NCBI GenBank assembly: GCA_018985225.1
Contig: JADGIF010000082.1
Coordinates: forward strand, 1-22,349
DNA length: 22,349 bases
DNA from: Amoeboradix gromovi
Lineage: Eukaryota > Sanchytriomycota > Sanchytriomycetes > Sanchytriales > Sanchytriaceae
Direction of reading: 5' to 3'
Shown here: piece by piece, positions 9,113 through 16,944 of the stretch
Position numbering within the stretch: position 1 is the stretch's first letter
How the letters are laid out: every line of letters starts with the position of its first letter
Program-made: the position numbers and the translations under genes
The notes under the pieces: model-generated
Seen by the model: only the letters and a program-made list of their open reading frames with translations
Databases searched by the model: none
What the model was told of the DNA's origin: nothing

Positions 9113-9928
9113 ATGAACAGAGAAATTTCATCATTACATTTGCAGAAACCGCACTTAATCAGTGTAAAACCAACCACGTCTATTGGTCAAACGCTTGAAA
9201 TACTAAAAAAACACAACATAATTTCAATTCCAATCCAATCTCATGACAAGGATCACGGTTTTATTGGAATCATATCAGCCTTTGATATTTGCTGTTATAT
9301 ACTAAGAAAGAACAATTTTGATCATCACATTGAGAGCGCCTTGAGCTTGAATAGCGATTCGGAGTCATTTGTTTTAATCGAGGTTGCTGCATTTGATACC
9401 TTAAGAACAGTGATGAACCACTTGTCTACGGTACATAGACTTTTGGTTGTCGATAAGAAGAGACAGTTTTTAATCTCCCAATCAGACATAATTCGCTATT
9501 TTTATGAACATCCAATAAAAGAGGAAGAGTGCCGTAAGACTCTTGAACAAGTCTTTCCGGTCAGAGACATAATGTCTATCACGACCACATTGTCAGCTAA
9601 AGAGGGATTCGAGAAGCTAAAAACTTCGAATCATTTGGCATTGCCAATAGTTGATGAAAATAACAAATTTGTGCATGTATTAAGCAGTGCAGATCTTAGA
9701 GGTATTGATCAGCAAACTTTCAAACTCTTGGATCTAAAAATATTGGACTATTTGACTAGCATTAAAAAACAGAAACCAAAGACTGCGACATTGCAAACGA
9801 CAGTTCAGGATGTGATGAAGTTGAGTGTAGCTAATCTAGCGCACCGTACATTTGTATTGAGTGCGCAGGGAGAAATAATCAATGTGATTTCATTGACTGA
9901 TTTAATCAAATTGTTTTTAAAAGAATAA
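9113..9928 (+). CDS. Four-CBS-domain protein, AMPK-gamma/SNF4-like
   Basis: 271 aa, almost entirely four CBS repeats in two Bateman modules: about 13-65 (ISVKPTTSIGQTLEIL...GIISAFDICCYI), 77-127 (RTVMNHL...RLLVVDKKRQFLISQSDIIRYF), 145-196 (VRDIMSITTTLSAKEG...LPIVDENNKFVHVLSSADLRGI) and 220-270 (TVQDVMKL...GEIINVISLTDLIKLFLK). Each ends with the S-x-x-D-(L/I) turn typical of adenine-nucleotide-binding CBS repeats. Size and layout match the gamma subunit of AMPK/SNF1, the energy-sensing kinase that LKB1 activates, and an LKB1-like kinase is encoded nearby. Sds23-type or other CBS proteins remain possible, as the repeats are diverged. CCC (9103-9105) lies 7 nt before the ATG. Confidence 0.75.
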   Translation: MNREISSLHLQKPHLISVKPTTSIGQTLEILKKHNIISIPIQSHDKDHGFIGIISAFDICCYILRKNNFDHHIESALSLNSDSESFVLIEVAAFDTLRTVMNHLSTVHRLLVVDKKRQFLISQSDIIRYFYEHPIKEEECRKTLEQVFPVRDIMSITTTLSAKEGFEKLKTSNHLALPIVDENNKFVHVLSSADLRGIDQQTFKLLDLKILDYLTSIKKQKPKTATLQTTVQDVMKLSVANLAHRTFVLSAQGEIINVISLTDLIKLFLKE

Positions 9929-9929
9929 A
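9924..9929 (+). terminator. Poly(A) signal containing the CBS-gene stop
   Basis: GAATAAAT: the TAA stop (9926-9928) lies wholly inside AATAAA. Confidence 0.55.
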
Positions 9930-10038
9930 TAGTATATCCACCGTCTAATACACAGGACTCTTGATTAATTTTCTGATATTTTTTTGATTACACGATGACT
10001 TTTGTGTAATACTTTTGGCTTCAACATGTATAAAACTT

Positions 10039-10944
10039 ATGCACTCCTCGGTAAGCGGTACTTTCAATAACCCGAATTTAAAGCTAAAAGTGAACAACAT
10101 GCTGCATAAGCACATAAAAGATTATAAAATAATCAAAGCTTTGGGTACAGGTGCCAATGCTACAGTTTATCTGGGAGAAATAGTCGACCATGAAAAACAT
10201 AATAAACATTCATTTCTACACCATCACCATAACCATAATAGCGCACTGCAGAACTATGTAGCTATAAAACAGCTGCATACAGAAGATCAAAAACATGTGC
10301 AGCATTTGACTGAAGAGTATTGCATAGCAGAATCACTGCATCATGAGAACATAATCCGAGTTCTCGATCTGTTTTATGAACACAGATGGTGCTATGTAAG
10401 TGAATATGGTGGAGTAGAATTATTCAAATGGATAGAAGACGGAATGACTACACTCAAATGTAACGCTATTCTAAAACAATTGCTAAGTGCCATTAAATAT
10501 CTAAGTGACAAGGGCATATGCCATCGCGATATCAAACCAGAGAACATATTGTGCAAAGACGATGTTTGTCGCATATGTGACTTTGGTTTAGCTGTTCGAT
10601 ATAAAACGGAATTTGATGATGAAGAGCAACTTGTACACGGTGTAGAAGGCAGCGATCCATACATGTCACCTGAAATATGGAGTGGTACTTATAGAGGTCC
10701 GCCCGTAGATGTGTGGGCTGTAGCAATTGTTTATACCGCAATGGTGTTGAAAAAGAAAGTGTGGTGTAAGGCTACTGAAGATGATAAATATTATATGCAA
10801 TTTATACAACAGGGTAGAAAATGGAGAGATTTATCAAAATTAACTGATGCGGCGTTGACATTGGTCATTAGCATGTTAGACAGTGATCCTGATAAAAGAA
10901 TAACTGCAAAAGACGCATTAAACTATACTAACTTTAATTTGTAA
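10039..10944 (+). CDS. HAL4/SAT4-type (NPR/HAL family) Ser/Thr protein kinase
   Basis: 301 aa from the first ATG; an in-frame TTG lies upstream, and the upstream ATG at 9994 meets a stop at once. It is a kinase domain only: loop GTGANATVYLG 36-46, VAIK lysine 77, HRD 162-164, DFG 181-183, SPE 210-212, VDVWAVAIVYTAMVLKKKVW 223-242. The sequence around VDVWAVAIVY.AMV and GVEGSDPYMSPE fits the fungal NPR/HAL group, whose yeast members Hal4/Hal5 stabilise nutrient and potassium transporters at the plasma membrane. The usual long regulatory N-terminus is missing. A His-rich insertion (HHHHNH, 61-66) sits between beta strands 2 and 3. It follows the CBS gene on the same strand. Confidence 0.82.
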   Translation: MHSSVSGTFNNPNLKLKVNNMLHKHIKDYKIIKALGTGANATVYLGEIVDHEKHNKHSFLHHHHNHNSALQNYVAIKQLHTEDQKHVQHLTEEYCIAESLHHENIIRVLDLFYEHRWCYVSEYGGVELFKWIEDGMTTLKCNAILKQLLSAIKYLSDKGICHRDIKPENILCKDDVCRICDFGLAVRYKTEFDDEEQLVHGVEGSDPYMSPEIWSGTYRGPPVDVWAVAIVYTAMVLKKKVWCKATEDDKYYMQFIQQGRKWRDLSKLTDAALTLVISMLDSDPDKRITAKDALNYTNFNL

Positions 10945-10947
10945 GCG

Positions 10948-10953
10948 AATAAA
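10948..10953 (+). terminator. Poly(A) signal 3 nt after the HAL-type kinase stop
   Basis: TAA GCG AATAAA. Confidence 0.55.
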
Positions 10954-10975
10954 TTGTTGAAATGTTACAGGATCT

Positions 10976-11461
10976 GGGACGCCAAATATAAAAACTAGAC
11001 TAACTCGTTTTTAAAGGAGGTGCACCATACAGAGGAAATGCTATCATTTATAAAAGATCTTCTATTATACCAATTTTCTTCCATTACTTTCAATCCCCTC
11101 TTCAAAATAAAAGTAGAAGACCCTGCATCTCGTTCAAATTTATGTGGTCTTTGAGCATCTAAGCAAAAGGTGCATTTTATTAGACGGTACTCTTATCTAT
11201 TTCATTTTGTAATGTTGTACTAACATCATTACTCTTATCTATTCTAGTTTTTACAGAGTAATAGTGATATTTTATTTGAAATAAAGATTGGATGAAAGAG
11301 CAAGAGAATAGCTGTACAGAATATTTATTTTCCTTTTATACTCGTCAACTCCGCAACTTGCTGAATGTCCACTCGCCTGTTAAGTCCATAAAATTAATAA
11401 AGCTGAAATAATGTTCCAAGTTGTTATAGAAAGTTAGTCCAGTTTTTATATTTGATGTCCC
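10976..11461 (+). mobile_element. 486-bp MITE with 31-bp terminal inverted repeats and ATCT target duplication
   Basis: The left end begins GGGACGCCAAATATAAAAAC at 10976, and the right end (11431-11461) is its inverted copy, with about 4 mismatches in 31 bp. The element is flanked on both sides by ATCT (10972-10975 and 11462-11465), a 4-bp target-site duplication. It has no coding capacity. Its left 144 bp are repeated, inverted, at 1-143. Inside, TACTCTTATCTATT occurs twice, 42 bp apart (11188 and 11230). Four-bp duplications occur in piggyBac (TTAA), Sola and some other superfamilies. Ends starting GGG do not fit classic piggyBac (CCC). The superfamily is undecided. Confidence 0.8.
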
Positions 11462-11490
11462 ATCTGTTTGTTGAGATATTTTAATAAAAG

Positions 11491-11829
11491 AATGTCTAGA
11501 TTTTTTTGTTAGACGTATCCCGAGACAAGATCAGATTTTGCCTTATGTACAAGAGCAATAGCAATTCGCCTTTATTCTAGGTTGGGAATCTTTGTAATAC
11601 ATCGCAAAAATAAGAACATGCTTGTGCTTAGTACACAAGAAGAGAATTGGAAGTTAAGACCTTACACACCATCTTACCTTTGATAAGTGACTACCATTCT
11701 GTTTTAGTGTTACATTATCAATGTAGATTCATTCACAAAATAGGGCAAGTTGTGAAGCCTGATTACAGCACTGATGAAAATCTGGTTGGCAACAAAATGC
11801 ATTTAAATGCCAAGACTCCACGGTACTAA
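11491..11829 (+). pseudogene. Decayed piggyBac-like transposase fragment
   Basis: One frame reads MSRFF then, past a TAG, ...NKNMLVLSTQEENWKLRP; a shifted frame then continues ...GQVVKPDYSTDENLVGNKMHLNAKTPRY. NWKLRP followed some 50 residues later by (L/Y)S(I/T)DE-x-(M/L)VG-x-K and K-x-P is the order and spacing of the piggyBac DDE domain (KIRP..., LSIDE, FKGR, KQY.P.K). At least one internal stop and one frameshift show that it is dead. The match is by eye and short. Confidence 0.42.
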
Positions 11830-11924
11830 ATAAATACGTTAATCGTAATAGAAATCTAAAGCGATGGGGTTATTTTCAGATTGCATCTCTCATTTTATCA
11901 TCCCGATTTGAAACATTCATCAAC

Positions 11925-13764
11925 ATGCAGCAGCAGTCAAATTTGAAAAAAACAAAAATGGAATCAAATGATTTATTTAATGATCTAGTCTCCATCAAAC
12001 CGAAAAAACCAGCGACCAATAAATTACCTACACCGATGACTGCCCAAGTGAACAAGAACAATTCTCACCATGATTTTGATGTTGGCCTACTCAACAATGG
12101 TAATTCTAATACTGATAATACCGCTAGTGTTGCTAAGACACCTACCGTATCTGCTGATCCCCCTTCAAATGATGATTATTTAAACTTATTTCACCTACAG
12201 CCACAAGCGCAACAGATTAGCAGCGATTTCAGCATATTTAATAATTCAAGCAACTCAAATAACCATGTCCGTAGTAGTACAGCTCCGCCTAACTTGTCCG
12301 CACATTTTGATTTACTATCTGATCAGCCAATAACTCACTCCAAACCGGTTCAGGCGACTCCTCCATCAGCTGATCAAGCACCTTCACCAAAACATATAGT
12401 ACAGATTTCTAAGCCCATCAAATCTACGTCTCCTTTATTACCTCCAGAATTACCCTTAATTGACCAACTAACGCAAATGGGATTTGATCCTATTCAATCC
12501 AAGCAGGCAATACAAATTCACCCTTCTTTAAATGAAGCAGTTGATTATCTCGTTAATGGTCAAAAACCCAACAATCAACCTTCGTCTTCAAACCTAGTGT
12601 TTGGCTTATTAAGCAAGGCATCCAAAATTGCTAAAAGTACAATTGCTAGCACTACTAATACTTTTTCAACCTCCATTGCCAGCACTGGCTATTTCAATCC
12701 CGTTGATCCTAATAAAGATGGCCTATATAACAACAAACCAACTGCAACTAAGCCGAATCATCATTTGGTTGATGATACCGCAAGAAGAAAGGCAAAGGAG
12801 TTAGAGCAAATCAAGTTGCACTGGTACACACAAATTGAGAACAATTTGCTGATTTCTATTTGTGACGCAAAGCAAAATGGCGATGACTTCGTGAAACAAG
12901 GACAATATGCTTCGGCAATCACATGCTACAGTGGCGTAGTTGTGGTGGCCAAACATCCGTTGATGAGTTTAATAAAATTAGAAATTGCAGGTTGTCAATT
13001 AGAGACGGGACTATACAAGGAATGTTTATCAAACTGCAATGATGTGATACAAATGACGTGCATGGATGTAAATGAGCAATTTCCCATGCTTATGATTAAA
13101 TCACTGGTTGACACTAATATAGATGGATTTCAATTTAATAAAAAACAGTTAATGCAAACATTGGTGTTAAAAGCAAAGGGTTTAGAAGGACTAGAGAAAT
13201 ATGAACAACTCTTGGAATTCGTTGGTAAATTAAAGTCATGCCAGGTGGCAGAAGCAGAACAAGAACTAAGAATACTAAGAGATGTACACAGCAGAGTGAA
13301 TCAACACATGAACAAAATAAATAATACCATACCTATTACAACGACAATACAGGTAAATCAATATGTTCAGGACAGTAAGCGAGTGCAAGAGATGAGGTCT
13401 GAACAAGCACTCAAGGAGAAGCAGCAGCAACAAGAACTTTCAATAAAAGACGAAGTGGATCTAAGAATTAAACAGTGGAGTATTGGTAAAGAACATAACA
13501 TTCGGATATTGTTGACCACTATTGGACCCTTAATGAAAGAGATTGGAATAGAGTGGGTGGATATCCCGATATCCGGGATTATGCTGCCTTTACAGATAAA
13601 AAAAGCTTACATGAAAAGTGTCAGTAAACTACATCCTGACAAGGTAAAAATAAATAATGCAGTTACAGAATGCAGATGTAAGACAATCTTCTATGGCACA
13701 ACATGTGTTTAGTATATTGAACACAGCCTATGAAGCATTAAAAGCACAGCACCCAGAATTATAG
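11925..13764 (+). CDS. Auxilin-like J-domain protein (Swa2 type), one 19-nt intron
   Basis: Spliced CDS is join(11925..13643,13663..13764), 606 aa. Auxilin recruits Hsp70 to clathrin cages and drives uncoating. Residues 1-170 are Asn/Ser/Pro-rich and disordered, with short acidic-aromatic and DLF-like motifs (SNDLFNDL, DYLNLF, HFDLL) that may bind clathrin. UBA domain about 176-212 (LTQMGFDPIQSKQAI...EAVDYLVNG), TPR-like helices about 310-455, Gln/Glu-rich linker, J domain about 515-606 with HPD at 570-572. This UBA-TPR-J order is that of yeast Swa2. The intron falls immediately after HPDK. Splicing restores LQNADVRQSSMAQHVFSILNTAYEAL, the conserved last J-domain helices, whereas reading through gives an unrelated tail. 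CCC lies about 20 nt before the ATG. Confidence 0.92.
13644..13662 (+). other. 19-nt spliceosomal intron in auxilin
   Basis: GTAAAAATAAATAATGCAG, phase 0, directly after the HPDK codons. Retention shifts the frame and gives a stop after 17 codons. Removal restores the J-domain C-terminus. Confidence 0.92.
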
Positions 13765-13766
13765 AA

Positions 13767-13772
13767 AATAAA
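13767..13772 (+). terminator. Poly(A) signal 2 nt after the auxilin stop
   Basis: TAG AA AATAAA. Confidence 0.55.
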
Positions 13773-14155
13773 CAGTTTATTAATGATATCTCTGATTTCA
13801 AGTCCTGGCTTACTAGAATATCAAGGATCTCCACAGAGAAATACAAGCTAGTCGCTACATTACCGTGTTTCCTCGTGCCCGGGTACCTTAAGGCGGGATC
13901 GAATAAAGATGCAAGTAGACTCGTCTCCAAATTGTTTTCTTCCGAATTCCGCACCATACGCACGTCTGACTAGTAAATGCTCCATAATATTCAATCAAAT
14001 TTTATCACAGAAAATTGCCATGGTGAGAAAAGGAAAACATCATTTTCATGAATTACAAAACTGTAGAAAGAGGACTCTCGGAGCTTCGAAATGCGCGTAA
14101 TCACGAAAAGTTGTTTATTCAATGAAAGTTCTTATACTGCACAGGCCTTATTGTG
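13773..14155. repeat. Intergenic with dispersed repeat copy 2 (13824-13915)
   Basis: The repeat shared with 8436-8530 lies at about 13824-13915. The minus strand is open here (..SLLASLFDPALRYPGTR..), running into the auxilin exon, and may be a remnant of a mobile-element protein; no family is identified. Nothing else recognisable is seen to 14155. Confidence 0.45.
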
Positions 14156-14566
14156 TTAAAGGGGGACACCTTGAGTAACAGTCTGGGCAGGCCCGGTATT
14201 ACTTGAAGTAGAGCCAGTTTGAGCGATTGCATTAGCAGGTAAATTCGATGGTTTAATGGTGGTCTGGACAGGTCCGGTATTACTTGAAGTAGAGCCAGTC
14301 TGAACCACCACGTTTGCAGGTACATTTAACGGTTTAGGCTTCCATCCCAGCAGCTTTTTTATTTTACTAAATACTAGATGATTATCTGGTGTTAAACCCA
14401 TAATACCGGCTAAAATGCTAACACCCATTAAGCTCCAAGATACAGCATTTCCATATCGTATAAGCTTACTGGTCGATGAGTCAGCTGGTGACATTGCAGG
14501 AAATTTTTCCACTGACTTAGGAAGAGTAGGAAGGGCATACATACATAACAATAACTGCAAAAACAT
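14156..14566 (-). CDS. Small secreted/membrane protein with two 27-residue repeats
   Basis: 136 aa. Signal peptide MFLQLLLCMYALPTL, then a short Ser/Pro-rich stretch, one hydrophobic helix about 43-61 (AVSWSLMGVSILAGIMGL) and a basic KIKKLLGWKPK segment. The C-terminus has two near-identical 27-residue units, KP-(L/S)-N-(V/L)-PAN...QTGSTSSNTGP-(V/A)-QT, rich in Thr, Ser and Pro. If the signal is cleaved, the repeats would face the cytosol; if not, the outside. Family not recognised. CCC on the minus strand (14569-14571) is 2 nt before the ATG, and an AATAAG variant follows the stop. It is divergent from the phospholipase gene. Confidence 0.7.
   Translation of the reverse strand: MFLQLLLCMYALPTLPKSVEKFPAMSPADSSTSKLIRYGNAVSWSLMGVSILAGIMGLTPDNHLVFSKIKKLLGWKPKPLNVPANVVVQTGSTSSNTGPVQTTIKPSNLPANAIAQTGSTSSNTGPAQTVTQGVPL
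14176..14337 (-). repeat. 81-bp tandem repeat, two units
   Basis: Two adjacent units with an 81-bp period inside the small secreted protein gene. GGTATTACTTGAAGTAGAGC is identical in both. The period is a multiple of three, so the frame is kept, and the high DNA identity points to a recent duplication. Confidence 0.8.
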
Positions 14567-14913
14567 GAGGGAAAAGGAGATGAAATTATTTCAAGTACAA
14601 CTTGCAACACAAATGAATACAGATTGCACAAGATATTTTGTCACGCAATTGTTTAGAATAGTCTTTGCATGATCTGGAAATCACTGTATAGCAACAATTT
14701 CAAAGATACCAGAGAACTTCAATAAGACCTTACAATTTACCAATCATTTTGTGGAATTCAAAACCTTTGTGTAACGATAAGTAGAATTGTTAGCGCTAGC
14801 GGTTTCCAAAAATTCAGCCGTTACTGCAATGGCAAATATTTGCCATATTCGCAAGAACTCATCGGATAATTTCAGAATTTTCAATACTCATTGCGTCCCT
14901 AGACAGTACTGTA
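14567..14913. other. Divergent intergenic region with an 18-bp perfect palindrome
   Basis: This 347-bp region separates the small secreted protein (minus) from the phospholipase B (plus) and must hold both promoters. ATGGCAAATATTTGCCAT at 14829-14846 is a perfect 18-bp palindrome, about 70 bp before the phospholipase ATG, and could bind a dimeric regulator. No gene is seen. Confidence 0.5.
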
Positions 14914-16041
14914 ATGATTATACCTCTATACATTTTAATTCTCTATGTTAAAGCTCAGCAAATGCAACAAGTTTTTGATTTAAATGAATGCATAAAGAAA
15001 CCAGATTTAGATCTGGGAATGATTGCTAGTATAGGTGACAGTGTGTTAGCGGGGTATGGTAGTCGACAGTATGCTGCGTGGCCCTTTTTTAGTCCCCTAA
15101 ATTTCCGTGAAGACAGAGGTGCCACCCTTGTAAATGGCGGTGATGAAGATATGTGGAGTCTGTACAAGATTGCCTCCTATTTTAATCCGGAATTAGAAGG
15201 TAAATCGACGGGCACACATTTCTTTAATCTCTGCAGAAAATTTCTTTGCTTTTGGCCATTCAACAGTTATCGTAAAACTGACGGTCTAAATGTTGCAGCC
15301 ACAGGCTCTTTTGCTAGTGATATTATGCGGCAAGCTAAGGAACTGGTGAAAAGATCTAACGCTTTAATAGTTAAGAAACCAGAACTTATTAATAAGTGGA
15401 AACTGGTAGTCTTTTTGGTAGGTCTAAACGACCAGTTTAACTTTTGCAAGGGGCACGAAAGTTCGCTGGAATATTTTGAGTACTACGTCCGCAATTTTCT
15501 TAATTATCTAAGGCAAAATCTGGATCATGTTATCGTAGATCTTCTGAGCCTATGGAACATGGACAAGATGGTTGACTTAAGCTCAAGACATCCTAGTTGT
15601 ATGCACAACAATAGACAGAACTTGTTCAAATCTGTCGCGCCTTGTCCGTTTGACAAAAAAAATGGCACTGAGTTTAGAAAGACGATGAAAGCTTACCAGA
15701 TGGGACAAAATGAAATATTAAGAAACTTAGCAAGTGAGTATCAGAATGGAACAGCATGGTCCAGAAAGGAAAAGATGAGCAAGCCATGGGTAGCTAAACC
15801 TAGCACGTTTAAGGTTATTTATGATCCAAGTGCAGAAGAGATGGACTTGAATTTGTTGAACTGGAATTCGTTAACTGATACAGACTGCAGCCATCCTACC
15901 AAGGAAATGCATGAGAGACTGGCTAGTGTATATTGGCATAACTTGTTTTTATCAAGCAAAGACAAGCTGAGAAATCAATTTCAAGCATTTCAAAGTGGAT
16001 TCATTAAATATACCTGTCCAACTAGTATCAAGTTTGATTAA
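14914..16041 (+). CDS. Secreted phospholipase B (PLB1-type, SGNH/GDSL hydrolase)
   Basis: 375 aa. Signal peptide MIIPLYILILYVKA. SGNH blocks are in order: GDS with nucleophile Ser43 (SIGDSVLAGYG), block II NGGDEDMWSLYKIASYFNP (74-92), GLND with Asn172 and Asp173, and DCSHP with Asp324 and His327 as the remaining catalytic pair. The spacing and the VNGGDEDMWSL...FNPEL.G.STGT segment match animal and protist phospholipase B1, which removes both acyl chains from glycerophospholipids, rather than the unrelated yeast Plb1. There is no C-terminal membrane anchor, so it is probably released. CCC lies 14 nt before the ATG. It could act on host or food membranes, which is inference. Confidence 0.88.
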   Translation: MIIPLYILILYVKAQQMQQVFDLNECIKKPDLDLGMIASIGDSVLAGYGSRQYAAWPFFSPLNFREDRGATLVNGGDEDMWSLYKIASYFNPELEGKSTGTHFFNLCRKFLCFWPFNSYRKTDGLNVAATGSFASDIMRQAKELVKRSNALIVKKPELINKWKLVVFLVGLNDQFNFCKGHESSLEYFEYYVRNFLNYLRQNLDHVIVDLLSLWNMDKMVDLSSRHPSCMHNNRQNLFKSVAPCPFDKKNGTEFRKTMKAYQMGQNEILRNLASEYQNGTAWSRKEKMSKPWVAKPSTFKVIYDPSAEEMDLNLLNWNSLTDTDCSHPTKEMHERLASVYWHNLFLSSKDKLRNQFQAFQSGFIKYTCPTSIKFD

Positions 16042-16042
16042 G

Positions 16043-16048
16043 AATAAA
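16043..16048 (+). terminator. Poly(A) signal 1 nt after the phospholipase stop
   Basis: TAA G AATAAA. The next gene's ATG follows only 43 bp later. Confidence 0.55.
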
Positions 16049-16091
16049 TTTGTTGTACTGTAATACTTTTCAGTTTTTAAAGGCCGAGATC

Positions 16092-16910
16092 ATGTCACAT
16101 TCATTTAAAGAGGCAAATCAAATTGCAAAAGAAAGAATAGAAACTACTTTTAAATCACCCAGAGAGTATAACAAACTAGCAAAGCAAATTCGAGAATATT
16201 TAGTTAAATCAGAAGAGTCAACAAAAGTATTACCGCTGTCAGAATCTTTAAAAGCAAAACCCAGAACAACATCTGCCAAGAAGATTGAAGAAGATTTGGG
16301 CAATGCGGCGCACAGAAAGAATTTGATGGAATACAAAACTGAATTAAGGGGGCAAATAACATTGTTAACAGTGGTATCACTTTTGAACAATACAAAAAAT
16401 AAAGTGGAAGCCAAAAGAGTAGAAAGAATTCAAGTTCGGAATAAGGTGTTGGCAGCAGAGGTAATAGCTAAGTGGTACAGAAAAATACTAATTCGACGAA
16501 GAGAAGCTAAAAGAGTCTGGGCGATTGCGACAATCCTACCACAACTACTGAGATTTGGACTTGCAAGAAGAGAAATAAAGCGTCAAAAGTATGCGCTGAT
16601 CGTGTACAACTTCATTCAAGAGTCATTCAACAGTGGTATTTTGATTAACCTTGTACATGCTTATCAGACAAAGGTCGTCAACTGTCAAGGAATCATCAGG
16701 GTTTTTTTGGCAAAAAATAAGGCTAAATTTGAATTGAGAGTTTTGCAGGTTGAGCAATACGAGAGAAAAACTAAGAAAAGATACAAAACAGTGATTGGCA
16801 CCTCCAAGACACTTTTAATCAAAAACTTGATGAAAGAAGAAAGAAAAAGAGATTCTACTGCGCATCACTTGTTGTTTACACAGCAGGAGTTATCAAAGCA
16901 TTTTGATTAA
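16092..16910 (+). CDS. IQ-motif, coiled-coil-like basic protein
   Basis: 272 aa from the first ATG (16092); the only upstream in-frame start is a TTG. Highly basic and almost all helical. Two IQ-like calmodulin-binding segments: AEVIAKWYRKILIRRR (122-137) and QGIIRVFLAKNKAKFE (198-213). No enzyme motif. Proteins of this kind are often cytoskeletal, and many are flagellar or centrosomal, but nothing here proves that. It begins 50 bp after the phospholipase stop and is convergent with the ZIP gene. Confidence 0.75.
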   Translation: MSHSFKEANQIAKERIETTFKSPREYNKLAKQIREYLVKSEESTKVLPLSESLKAKPRTTSAKKIEEDLGNAAHRKNLMEYKTELRGQITLLTVVSLLNNTKNKVEAKRVERIQVRNKVLAAEVIAKWYRKILIRRREAKRVWAIATILPQLLRFGLARREIKRQKYALIVYNFIQESFNSGILINLVHAYQTKVVNCQGIIRVFLAKNKAKFELRVLQVEQYERKTKKRYKTVIGTSKTLLIKNLMKEERKRDSTAHHLLFTQQELSKHFD

Positions 16911-16924
16911 TTTATTAAGTCCTA

Positions 16925-16930
16925 AATAAA
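16925..16930 (+). terminator. Poly(A) signal 14 nt after the IQ-protein stop
   Basis: AATAAA in the 32-bp gap between two convergent stops, so the IQ transcript must end within or beyond the ZIP 3' end. Confidence 0.45.
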
Positions 16931-16938
16931 TTTACAAT

Positions 16939-16944
16939 TTTATT
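16939..16944 (-). terminator. Poly(A) signal overlapping the ZIP stop
   Basis: Minus strand TAATAAA; AATAAA begins at the second base of the TAA stop. Confidence 0.5.

Noticed and set aside
11647-11829. 60-codon frame as an independent gene
   Set aside because: It lacks an ATG at its start and reads better as the second half of the decayed piggyBac-like fragment.
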